A stretch of DNA of 58,037 nucleotides, from NCBI GenBank assembly GCA_947626085.1, contig CANQQU010000007.1, positions 1 through 58,037 on the forward strand, in the 5' to 3' direction. Shown here piece by piece: positions 35,825 to 43,298 of this stretch. A program made the position numbers and the translations under genes. Every line of letters begins with the position of its first letter. Positions within the stretch are counted from its first letter, which is position 1. This DNA comes from an uncultured Oscillospiraceae bacterium (lineage in GTDB: Bacteria; Bacillota; Clostridia; Oscillospirales; Oscillospiraceae). The notes below the pieces were generated by a model that ran no database searches, had not been told where the DNA came from, and saw only the letters and a program-made list of their open reading frames with translations.

Positions 35825-37078
35825 TTAGAAGGCCAGGATCACCGCCGTATAGTTGTCCTGATTGGAGTAACGTTTGCTCTGAATGGCCTGATCCAGCTTC
35901 CCGGCGATCTCTTCGGCGGTGCCGGTGACGCAGCCGGTCAGCTCCTCAAAGGACAGGGCGTTGTACACGCCGTCGCTCATCAGCAGGAACCGGTCTCCAT
36001 CCCGGATGGGGATGCCCTGGTCCGGCATATCCACATATTTCAGCTGCCCCATGCCCAGGAAGCTGGTCAGCCCTCCGGCCTTGGGATGGGCCCAGGCGGC
36101 GTGGAGGTTGGTGCCTTGATTGATAGCCCGGACCTGTAGATCGTGGCGGTAGACATGCTCCCGGTTGAGCTGGAGCAGCGCCCCGTCCCGATACAGGTAG
36201 ATGTGGCTGTCGCCCACGGACAGGCAGTAGAAGGTCCGGTCCCGCACCAGCCCCGCCAGCAGCGTGGTGCCGCTCTTATTGTATTCGCTGGGAGTGAGCA
36301 GGGAATTCACCGCCTGGGTGGCCTGGGCCAGCAGGGTCAGCAGCTGCTCCTGAGGCGGCAGGTGGCTGGTGTCCAGGAAGCCGTTCATCATCGCCGTCAC
36401 GGCGGCCTGGCTGACCTTGTCTCCGTCGCTCAGGCCGCCCATGCCGTCGGCCACCACCGCCAGCATGCCGCAGCTGGGGAATACCCCCTCCGGCGTGACG
36501 GAGAAGCAGTCCTGCTGGCTGGAGCGGGCGCCCTGCTGATGGAGCTTGCCCACCTGGGGGCATCCGGCGGGCAGGGGCGCCTGGGAGAGGGGGGAGATCT
36601 CCGTCGGGCCGTAGCCCGGTCTGCTCTGCTCGGTCCTGGGAATGGTCCCGGGCCGGGGAGCGGACCTGCCGCCTCTGGCTTTGCTTCTGCTGGAGCGCAA
36701 TACCAGGGCGATGATCAGCCCGATCACCGCGGCGGCCAGCAGTCCGGTGGTGGCGATCCAGCCCCAGAGGACCGGGTCGGGGGGAGACAGGGGACCAGGG
36801 ATGGTGGTCTCGGTGGTCCCGGTGGTCTGATTCTCCGGGGCGGCCTCGGTGGTCACGGAAGGGGGAAGGTCGAAGGTCGGCGTGGGGACGCTGCCGGTGG
36901 GCGCTTCCTGGGGCTGTTCGGTGGGCGTCTGACCTTCCGTCGCGCCCTCGGTGGGGTCCTCGGTGGCGTCAGTGGTATCGGTAGAATCGGTGGCGGCAGT
37001 GGTCACGTTGTCTTCCGGCGCGGTAGACTCCTGCTGCTCCGGTGGGGAGAAGCGAAGGATCTCAAAGGCGCTTTCCAT
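35825..37078 (-). CDS. PP2C-family phosphatase with Thr-rich N-terminal tail and membrane helix
   Basis: 417 residues. Residues 1-100 are Thr/Pro/Glu-rich with no signal peptide. One helix (103-127) is followed by a basic run (RSSRSKARGGR), which by the positive-inside rule places the tail outside and the phosphatase inside. The PP2C domain (about 175-417) has ARSSQQDCF in place of the usual NED motif, then VVADGMGG, GDSHIYLY, LLMSDGVYN and QDNYTAV. The ribosome site GGAGAG is within the 3' end of the preceding FHA gene; the gap is 3 bases. The first metal-binding Asp motif reads QQD rather than NED, still leaving an Asp. Confidence 0.9.
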   Translation of the reverse strand: MESAFEILRFSPPEQQESTAPEDNVTTAATDSTDTTDATEDPTEGATEGQTPTEQPQEAPTGSVPTPTFDLPPSVTTEAAPENQTTGTTETTIPGPLSPPDPVLWGWIATTGLLAAAVIGLIIALVLRSSRSKARGGRSAPRPGTIPRTEQSRPGYGPTEISPLSQAPLPAGCPQVGKLHQQGARSSQQDCFSVTPEGVFPSCGMLAVVADGMGGLSDGDKVSQAAVTAMMNGFLDTSHLPPQEQLLTLLAQATQAVNSLLTPSEYNKSGTTLLAGLVRDRTFYCLSVGDSHIYLYRDGALLQLNREHVYRHDLQVRAINQGTNLHAAWAHPKAGGLTSFLGMGQLKYVDMPDQGIPIRDGDRFLLMSDGVYNALSFEELTGCVTGTAEEIAGKLDQAIQSKRYSNQDNYTAVILAF

Positions 37079-37081
37079 AGA

Positions 37082-37783
37082 TCAGCTCTCCTGTCCCCAG
37101 GCAAATTTGTCGCCGCACAGGCCCAGGAACAGCAGCTTGGTGGAGCCAACGGTGATCACATCGTAGTCCTTCAGCTGGGTGGCGTTGAACACCGCCTCGC
37201 CGTTGATCTCGATGATGTTCCGGCCCTCGGTAGGTCCGGCGTAGAACATCCGGTTCTTGTGGTAGTAGGCGACCATGGCGTGCTTCTCCCGGGAGATCTG
37301 ATTGTCGCCCTGGATGTGGATGTCGCCGGCCTCTCTGCCGATGTAGTTGTACCCGGCGTGGAGCCGGAAATCGGTGCCCCGGCAGGGACCCTCGATGCAC
37401 ACCACCCAGCCGACCACCGGGTCCACCTGGCTGGGGCCGGCCATATCGTCACCGGCCAGAACGGTGGGGGAGCTGAAGGGGTTGACCCCGCCGCTGCCCC
37501 AGTTGCCGGCGGGCTGGGTAACGCCACCAGTGCCGATGCTTGCGTTGATGGGCGCTTCCGTAGGAGCGAAGCCGCCGGGCGTGGGCGCGGGGGTGGGCGC
37601 TTCCGTGGGGGTGAAGCCGCCAGGCGTGGGCGTGGGCGCGGGCGCGGGCGCGGGGGTGGGGGCCTCCGTGTGGGAGAAGCTGCCCTGGGCGCCTTGGCTG
37701 GCGCAGATGGGGCAGGAGGCGTGGACGGCGGCGTTGTAGTAGTGCCCCTTGGGGCAGAGGACCAGATTGTTCTTGATTTCCAT
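37082..37783 (-). CDS. FHA-domain protein with Cys-rich head and Thr-Pro repeats
   Basis: 233 residues. The N-terminal CPKGHYY ... CPIC looks like a small zinc-binding knuckle, echoing the ribbons on the three kinases. A low-complexity part (38-95) repeats GGF(T/A)PTEAPTPAPTP-like units with many TP sites. The C-terminal FHA domain (about 145-225) has YIGREAGDI, ISREKH and the NGE turn. The many Thr residues before an FHA domain are a plausible kinase target, as in GarA/Fha-type proteins, but this is inference. Confidence 0.88.
   Translation of the reverse strand: MEIKNNLVLCPKGHYYNAAVHASCPICASQGAQGSFSHTEAPTPAPAPAPTPTPGGFTPTEAPTPAPTPGGFAPTEAPINASIGTGGVTQPAGNWGSGGVNPFSSPTVLAGDDMAGPSQVDPVVGWVVCIEGPCRGTDFRLHAGYNYIGREAGDIHIQGDNQISREKHAMVAYYHKNRMFYAGPTEGRNIIEINGEAVFNATQLKDYDVITVGSTKLLFLGLCGDKFAWGQES
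37560..37672. repeat. In-frame tandem repeats coding for Thr-Pro-Ala linker
   Basis: Two to three units of about 45-50 bases encode PGGFTPTEAPTPAPT-type residues inside the FHA gene at 37082-37783. GC-rich and slippage-prone. Confidence 0.7.
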
Positions 37784-37814
37784 TTTTATTCCTCCAATTT
37801 AAAATTATTTTTTC

Positions 37815-38420
37815 TTACATATTGACCAGCTGGAAGGTGTTCCGCCGGGTGCCCAGGTAGAACTTGTCGCCCACCTGGATGGGGACGGGGTAGTTGGGGG
37901 GCAGCTTCCGGCCGTCGGCCAGGAAGGAGCCGTAGCTGGAGCCCAGGTCCACCAGAGTGGCCTGGCCCTGGCACCACCGCAGGGAGCAGTGGTGGCGGCT
38001 GATGCCCGGGGTGTTGGCGTTGTACTGCACCGCGCAGTCGTAATCCCGGCCGATGATCAGCCCGCCGCTGCCCACGTTGTAAACCTGGCCCTTCAGGGGC
38101 CCGGACAGGCAGGCGATGCCCAGGTGCTGGGTGTAGTTGAACTCATAGTCGATGGGGCCGCTGAGCGGCACCGCCATGGTGGGGGCCTTTCTGGGGAACA
38201 ATGGCGCGCAGTCTCTGCCGGAGACCAGCACGGCGATCACGAATCCGATGGTCACCGCGACGCCCAGCCACACGATGATGGCGCCGCCCACCGTGCAGCA
38301 CAGCAGCGCCAGCAGCGCCAGATTGGGCTTGCCCTGGGCGCGGCCCAGGAAGAAGGGGATCAGCCCCAGCAGAGCGCCGATCAACCCACCCAGAATGGCG
38401 AAATAGAGGATGTTCAGCAT
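37815..38420 (-). CDS. Membrane protein with cytoplasmic FHA domain
   Basis: 201 residues; first gene of the kinase/FHA operon. Two to three hydrophobic helices (4-26 and a 33-66 pair) lead to an FHA domain (about 100-195) with IIGRDYDC, SRHHCSL and DLGSSYGSFLADG. The conserved Arg, Ser and His of the phospho-threonine pocket are present. It would recruit phosphorylated partners to the membrane. Start after AAAGGAG. Confidence 0.9.
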   Translation of the reverse strand: MLNILYFAILGGLIGALLGLIPFFLGRAQGKPNLALLALLCCTVGGAIIVWLGVAVTIGFVIAVLVSGRDCAPLFPRKAPTMAVPLSGPIDYEFNYTQHLGIACLSGPLKGQVYNVGSGGLIIGRDYDCAVQYNANTPGISRHHCSLRWCQGQATLVDLGSSYGSFLADGRKLPPNYPVPIQVGDKFYLGTRRNTFQLVNM

Positions 38421-38470
38421 CGTTCGTCTCCTTTCTTCAAATGGGAAGGGGGTTACTCTTTACATGCCCC

Positions 38471-38501
38471 ATTATAGCACCCCCGCCCACCCTTCCGTCA
38501 G
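38471..38501 (-). promoter_or_regulatory. Probable promoter of the kinase/FHA operon
   Basis: On the minus strand, a perfect TATAAT (38476-38471), with CTGACG about 19 bases upstream as a weak -35 box, about 50 bases before the first gene. It is divergent from the rubrerythrin promoter. Confidence 0.45.
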
Positions 38502-38588
38502 GCTGCTTTCAACAAAGGACCGCTTTTTTGGCGGAAACGATCCTCGGGAAAGGGTAGGGGAGCATTCGAAAGACGCAGCATACTAAAA

Positions 38589-38603
38589 TAAGAATAATTC
38601 TCA
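38589..38603 (+). promoter_or_regulatory. Candidate PerR/Fur-type box upstream of rubrerythrin
   Basis: TAAGAAT-A-ATTCTCA, a 7-1-7 arrangement matching the PerR consensus at 11 of 15 positions, with a perfect AGAATAATTCT core, 8 bases before the -35 box. Confidence 0.4.
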
Positions 38604-38611
38604 AATAGGGA

Positions 38612-38640
38612 TTGCATTTTTCCCTCCGATCCGATATAAT
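38612..38640 (+). promoter_or_regulatory. Rubrerythrin promoter
   Basis: TTGCAT (38612-38617), 17 bases, TATAAT (38635-38640). Confidence 0.75.
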
Positions 38641-38691
38641 ATCCCAAAAGGCAGCCGAGGCCGCCGGAATTTTGATCAGGAGGTATGTCCC

Positions 38692-39228
38692 ATGAGCAAA
38701 TACGCAGGCACCCAAACCGAAAAGAACCTGGAAGCCGCCTTTGCCGGCGAATCCCAGGCCCGGAACAAGTACACCTATTTTGCCAGCGTGGCGAAGAAGG
38801 AGGGCTATGAGCAGATCTCCGCTCTGTTTCTGAAGACCGCCGACAATGAGAAGGAGCACGCCAAGCTGTGGCTCAAGGAGCTCCAGGGCATTGGCGACAC
38901 CAAGGCCAATCTGGCCGCCGCCGCCGACGGGGAGAACTACGAGTGGACGGATATGTACGAGGGCTTTGCCAAGACCGCCGAGGAGGAGGGCTTCCCGGAG
39001 CTGGCCGCCCGGTTCCGCCTGGTGGCCGCCATTGAGAAGAGCCATGAGGAGCGCTACCGCGCCCTGTTAAAGAACGTGGAGACCGCCCAGGTCTTTGAAA
39101 AGAGCGAGGTCAAGGTGTGGGAGTGCCGGAACTGCGGCCACATCGTGGTGGGCACCAAGGCCCCCGAGGTCTGCCCCACCTGCAACCATCCCCAGAGCTA
39201 TTTCGAGGTCCACGCGGAAAATTACTGA
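38692..39228 (+). CDS. rbr: Rubrerythrin
   Basis: 178-residue non-haem iron peroxidase that reduces hydrogen peroxide in anaerobes using electrons from rubredoxin/NADH routes. An N-terminal four-helix ferritin-like domain (1-140) carries the Glu/His di-iron ligands ([27 protein letters not shown]). A C-terminal rubredoxin-like domain has CRNCGH ... CPTCNHP. Length and order are those of classical Rbr. Start after AGGAGG. Likely oxidative-stress controlled given the candidate PerR box. Confidence 0.95.
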   Translation: MSKYAGTQTEKNLEAAFAGESQARNKYTYFASVAKKEGYEQISALFLKTADNEKEHAKLWLKELQGIGDTKANLAAAADGENYEWTDMYEGFAKTAEEEGFPELAARFRLVAAIEKSHEERYRALLKNVETAQVFEKSEVKVWECRNCGHIVVGTKAPEVCPTCNHPQSYFEVHAENY

Positions 39229-39242
39229 TCCATACAACGCAC

Positions 39243-39275
39243 AAGAAGCCGGAGGTCGCTCCGGCTTCTTTTTAT
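39243..39275. terminator. Terminator between rubrerythrin and galT
   Basis: AAGAAGCCGGAG-GTCG-CTCCGGCTTCTT followed by TTTAT. It overlaps the galT stop region and serves the rubrerythrin gene. The A-run at the left end makes it usable on the other strand too. Confidence 0.85.
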
Positions 39276-40762
39276 ATGGTTTCCAGGAAGCGCAGGAAGG
39301 CCGCCTGGCCCGCCGGCGTCCGCTTGTAGACCCCGGCGTCCTCCAGGACCCGGGCAAACACCAGCCCGGTCTCCTTTTTCACGATGTCCAGGGCGTTTTC
39401 CGCCGTCAGGGCGTACTTCCCTCGGAACCCTTCCGCCCAGGGGGCGTGCTTTTCGGTGAGTTCATTCCCCCGCAGGTCCCCGCCGGACACCAGCGCGTCG
39501 GCCACCGCCGTCAGCTCCGCTTTCAGCCGAGCGGGGAGGACTGCCAGGCCCATGACCTCGATCAGGCCGATGTTCTCCTTCTTGATGTGGTGCAGCTCGG
39601 CGTGGGGGTGGTACACCCCCAGGGGATGCTCCGCCGTGGTGATGTTGTTCCGCAGTACCAGGTCCAGCTCATAGTCCGTCCCCCGGCGGCGGGCGATGGG
39701 GGTGATGGTATTGTGGGGCTCCCCGCCGGTCTCAGCAAAGATAAACGCGCTCTCGTCGGTATACCCCCGCCAGGCGGCGAGGACCCGGTCCGCAAGGCTG
39801 ATCAGCGCCTCCGGCGCCGGCCCGGTGAGCCGCAGCACGGATAGGGGCCACTTGACGATCCCCGCCCGAATTTGGGAGTAGTCCCGGAAGACCACCGGCG
39901 TCTCCACGGGGGCGCGCTCCATGGGGAAGGTATAGTGCCCGCCCTGGAAATGGTCGTGGGCCAGAATGGAGCCGCCCACAATGGGCAGGTCCGCGTTGGA
40001 ACCCACAAAGTAGTGGGGAAACTGCCCCACAAAGTCCAGGAGCTTGGCGAAGCAGGCCCGGTCGATCTTCATGGGGGTGTGTTCCCCGTTGAAGCAGATG
40101 CAGTGTTCCTTATAATAGACGTAGGGGCTGTACTGCAAGAACCAGGGGCTGCCGTTGATGGTGATGGGCACCGGCCGGTGGTTCTGCCGGGCGGGATGGT
40201 TGACCCGGCCGGCGTAGCCCTCGTTCTCCCGGCACAGCAGGCACCGGGGGTAGGCGGCGGCCGGCAGATTCCGGGCGGCGGCAATGGCCTTGGGGTCCTT
40301 CTCCGGCTTGGACAGGTTGATGGTGATGTCCAGGTCGCCGTAGGGGGTGGGGGCCACCCATTTCATATCCCGGGCGATCCGGTCCCGGCGGATGTAGTTG
40401 GTGTCCTGGCAGAATTGATAGTACCAGTCCGTGGCGGCCTGGGGGCTCTGGGCGTACAGGACCCGGAATTTTCCCGTCACCTGGGCGGGGCGAGGGGTCA
40501 GGCGGCCCATGAGGGCCGTGTCGAACAGGTCCCGGTACACCGGCGAGTCCTCCGCCACCACGCCCCGGGCGCAGGCGTCGTCGGTCAGGACCTTTAGCAC
40601 CTGGGGGAGGTCCACCCGGTCCCAGGTCTTGCCCGGATCGGCGTAGGAATCCAGCTTCAGGGTCTCTAACAGGGCGTTGACCGCCCAGGCCGTCTCCCCC
40701 TCCTGGATCAGCCCGGTGGAACGGGCGTAGGAAATCAGCCGCGAAATCGCTTCGTTGACCAT
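39272..40762 (-). CDS. galT: UDP-glucose--hexose-1-phosphate uridylyltransferase
   Basis: 496-residue GalT of the Firmicutes (class 2) type, which exchanges galactose-1-P and UDP-glucose in the Leloir pathway. Diagnostic stretches are ALMGRLTPRP, the nucleotide site region with SNADLPIVGGS, and HDHFQGG, the histidine motif of the family. The ATG at 40762 is taken because it follows GGGAGG at 8 bases; the frame upstream is open but lies across the promoter. galK and galE are not next to it. Confidence 0.93.
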   Translation of the reverse strand: MVNEAISRLISYARSTGLIQEGETAWAVNALLETLKLDSYADPGKTWDRVDLPQVLKVLTDDACARGVVAEDSPVYRDLFDTALMGRLTPRPAQVTGKFRVLYAQSPQAATDWYYQFCQDTNYIRRDRIARDMKWVAPTPYGDLDITINLSKPEKDPKAIAAARNLPAAAYPRCLLCRENEGYAGRVNHPARQNHRPVPITINGSPWFLQYSPYVYYKEHCICFNGEHTPMKIDRACFAKLLDFVGQFPHYFVGSNADLPIVGGSILAHDHFQGGHYTFPMERAPVETPVVFRDYSQIRAGIVKWPLSVLRLTGPAPEALISLADRVLAAWRGYTDESAFIFAETGGEPHNTITPIARRRGTDYELDLVLRNNITTAEHPLGVYHPHAELHHIKKENIGLIEVMGLAVLPARLKAELTAVADALVSGGDLRGNELTEKHAPWAEGFRGKYALTAENALDIVKKETGLVFARVLEDAGVYKRTPAGQAAFLRFLETI

Positions 40763-40808
40763 GGCGTTGCCTCCCGATGATTGGGGCCTTTCGCCCCCGA
40801 ATAGGGCC

Positions 40809-40837
40809 ATTATAGCCCAACAGATTCCTTCCGTCAA
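40809..40837 (-). promoter_or_regulatory. galT promoter
   Basis: The minus strand reads TTGACG (40837-40832), 17 bases, TATAAT (40814-40809), in the gap after the glucosidase gene, so galT has its own promoter. Confidence 0.75.
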
Positions 40838-40852
40838 GGAATTTTCCGGCCC

Positions 40853-42568
40853 CTACCCGATCAGCGCCGCCTCCCAGGGGCCCAGACAGCCGCCAAAGGG
40901 CGCGGCGCTGAGCAGCTCCTGCCGCCCGGCGTAATCATGAAGCGGCGCGGCGCCGTCCTTGCAGTGGAGCAGGAGGGTGACCTGGTCGCCACTTAGCTTC
41001 GTGGTCAGGGCGGCGACCCCGGCCCGGTCGTCCACCTGATAGGCCGTCACCTGGCCCCGGTACAGGCAGGGGTGGGCCCGCCGGGCGGCGGTGAGCCGGC
41101 GGTACCAGTCGAAAATCGCCGGGACCTGATATTTTTCGTCCCACGCCATGCCCCGGCGGCTGTCCCCGTCGCCGCCTCCGTCCATGGCGTATTCGTCGCC
41201 GTAGTAGATCATGGGCATTCCGGGCAGCAGCAGCTGGAGGGCCGCCGCCATTTTCAGCTTGGGCAGGCTGCCTCCCGCCGCCCGGAGAAACCGCTCCGTG
41301 TCGTGGGAGCCGATCAGGTTCCACAGCACCCCGAAGACGGCGGGGTGGAGATTCCCCCGCAAAAAGCCCAGATTTTCAAAAAACGCGGACACCGGGATGC
41401 TTTCCCGGGCCACCAGATCCAGGACGCTGTTGTAAAAGTGGTAGTTCATCACGCTGTCCCACTGATCGCCCTGGAGGAAATCCCCGGCGTAGTGCCACTC
41501 CTCCCCAACCAGCAGGGCGTCGGGCTTCTCCGCCTTGACGGCCTCCCGGAACCGCCGCCAGAACCGGTGGCTCACCTCGTCGGCCACGTCCAGCCGCCAT
41601 CCGTCGATGCCGCAGGCGCGGATCCAGTACCGGCCCACGTCCAAAAAATAGGCCTCCACCTGGGGGTTGCGCAGGTTCAGCTTGGGCATCCCGCCGAAAT
41701 AGCTGAAGGTTTTGAAGTTGGGGATCTGCCCCCAGGCGCTTTTCAGGGGGAAGCCCTCGATGTAGTACCAGTCGATATAGGGGGAGGCGGGGCCGTTTTT
41801 ATCAATGTCGGCGAAGGCGAAAAACTGCCGGGACGTGTGGTTGAACACCGCGTCCAAAATGACCTTCATCCCCAGCCCGTGGGCCCGGTCCGTAAGCTCC
41901 TTCAAATCCTCCAGGGTGCCCAGGGCGGGGTCCACGGCGTAATAGTCCAGGGTGTCGTATTTGTGGACGGTCCCGGCCCGGAATACCGGGGTCATGTAAA
42001 GCACGTCTACCCCCAGGGCCTGGAGATGGTCCAGCCGCTGGATGACGCCCCGAATGGTGCCGCCCAGCTCCTGCCGGTGATCCACCGGAGCCCGATACCA
42101 CTTCTTTTCCGGAATTTCCCCCTCGGGGGCGAAGCTGGCGGGGAAGATCTGGTACACCACCCGGCCTTCCGCCCAGTCGGGGACGGTAAACATTTCCTCT
42201 TCCCGCAGATTTTGAGGGCAGTCAAACATCCGCTCAATGTCCGTAAAAGGCGCGGGGGAGAATTCGTAGTTTCCGTAGTAGACGGTCTCCCCGTCCATGC
42301 CCCGCAGCTCGAAAAAGTAGCGCAGGCAGACCACATGGAAGGTCAGCTCTACCTCAAAATAGTCGCTGACCCGGTCCCGGGCGGCCAGGGACATGGAAAC
42401 GACCCGGCGGGTGTCCTTCCGCCAGAGGGGCAGGTACTTGTCCTGGCAGTGCAGGAGAATCTCCCGCACATCCCCCTTTTTCACCCGGATACGGAACAAA
42501 AACCGGTCTTTTTCCAGGGCAAAGCAGTACCTTGCGTCGGCAAAGTGGCAGACAGCGGCGTACTCCAT
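40853..42568 (-). CDS. GH13 alpha-glycosidase (neopullulanase/cyclomaltodextrinase type)
   Basis: 571-residue cytoplasmic glucan hydrolase. The N-terminal beta domain (about 1-120) is typical of cyclomaltodextrinase/neopullulanase. The GH13 barrel has region I DAVFNHTS, region II GWRLDVADE (nucleophile Asp), region III LVGEEWH (acid Glu) and region IV LIGSHDTERF (stabiliser Asp). No signal peptide, so it acts on imported oligosaccharides. Start follows GGGAGGG. It has its own promoter at 42595-42623. Confidence 0.93.
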   Translation of the reverse strand: MEYAAVCHFADARYCFALEKDRFLFRIRVKKGDVREILLHCQDKYLPLWRKDTRRVVSMSLAARDRVSDYFEVELTFHVVCLRYFFELRGMDGETVYYGNYEFSPAPFTDIERMFDCPQNLREEEMFTVPDWAEGRVVYQIFPASFAPEGEIPEKKWYRAPVDHRQELGGTIRGVIQRLDHLQALGVDVLYMTPVFRAGTVHKYDTLDYYAVDPALGTLEDLKELTDRAHGLGMKVILDAVFNHTSRQFFAFADIDKNGPASPYIDWYYIEGFPLKSAWGQIPNFKTFSYFGGMPKLNLRNPQVEAYFLDVGRYWIRACGIDGWRLDVADEVSHRFWRRFREAVKAEKPDALLVGEEWHYAGDFLQGDQWDSVMNYHFYNSVLDLVARESIPVSAFFENLGFLRGNLHPAVFGVLWNLIGSHDTERFLRAAGGSLPKLKMAAALQLLLPGMPMIYYGDEYAMDGGGDGDSRRGMAWDEKYQVPAIFDWYRRLTAARRAHPCLYRGQVTAYQVDDRAGVAALTTKLSGDQVTLLLHCKDGAAPLHDYAGRQELLSAAPFGGCLGPWEAALIG

Positions 42569-42594
42569 GGGCGATCCCTCCCGTCTTTTTCCCT

Positions 42595-42623
42595 ATTCTA
42601 TCAGACTTAGGCCCGAAATGCAA
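42595..42623 (-). promoter_or_regulatory. Promoter of the glycosidase gene
   Basis: The minus strand reads TTGCAT (42623-42618), 17 bases, TAGAAT (42600-42595). Confidence 0.6.
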
Positions 42624-42635
42624 GGCCGTGAAAAG

Positions 42636-42665
42636 GGCAAGACCCCCGCCGGCGCAGGGGTCTTG
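42636..42665 (-). terminator. Terminator of the carbonic anhydrase gene
   Basis: CAAGACCCC ... GGGGTCTTG, followed on the minus strand by CCCTTTTC; 10 bases after the stop codon. Confidence 0.65.
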
Positions 42666-42674
42666 GCATTCAAT

Positions 42675-43235
42675 TTACGGTTCCTCCGGCAGAAATTCCA
42701 CCTGCCCGTCCTCCAGGCGGTAGATGGCGCCCAGAACGGTTTCCTCCGGGAAGCTGGACCGCAGGATCTCCACGCCCCGGCGGACATTCATGACGCAGGC
42801 CTTTTCCTCGTCCCGCTCCTCGCCGATGGCCCGGCGGATCTCGTCGGTGATGGATTTCACATACCCGTCCGGGTCGTGGTGGATCGCCGCGTCCACCGCG
42901 CCGCAGTGGGTGTGGCCCAGCATCACCACCAGCCTGCAGCCCAGGTGGGAAATGGCGTATTCCACGCTGCCCAGCTGATGGTTGTCCAGCACGTTTCCGG
43001 CCACCCGGATGACGAACAGCTCCCCGATGCCGCAGGAGAAAAGATCCTCCGGAATGACCCGGGAATCGGAGCAGGTGATGACCACGGCGAAGGGCTTCTG
43101 CCCCTCCAGGGCGGTTTTTCGCCGGATCTCCGGCGAAATGTCCCCGGTGGGGGTGACAGATTGTAGGTAGGCCCGGTTTCCGGCCTTCAGCCGGTCCAGG
43201 GCGTCCAAAGCCGAACAGGAAACAGACGCGTTCAT
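42675..43235 (-). CDS. Beta-carbonic anhydrase
   Basis: 186-residue zinc enzyme for CO2/bicarbonate interconversion. Zinc ligands are seen in ITCSDSRV (Cys and Asp) and LGHTHCGAV (His and Cys). This places it among the clade with the CSDSR motif. It may supply bicarbonate to the carboxylating or decarboxylating steps elsewhere in the locus, but no operon link exists. Start after AAGGAGG. Confidence 0.94.
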   Translation of the reverse strand: MNASVSCSALDALDRLKAGNRAYLQSVTPTGDISPEIRRKTALEGQKPFAVVITCSDSRVIPEDLFSCGIGELFVIRVAGNVLDNHQLGSVEYAISHLGCRLVVMLGHTHCGAVDAAIHHDPDGYVKSITDEIRRAIGEERDEEKACVMNVRRGVEILRSSFPEETVLGAIYRLEDGQVEFLPEEP

Positions 43236-43298
43236 GGGGAGTCCTCCTTTTTGTCTATAATGGGATTTCGTATTTTGAAGCGGTTCGTGGGCCCCGTT

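Noticed and set aside
24709..38420. Type VI or type VII secretion locus
   Set aside because: Kinase/PP2C/FHA genes accompany some secretion systems, but no VipA/B, Hcp, ClpV, EssC, WXG100 or related gene is present.
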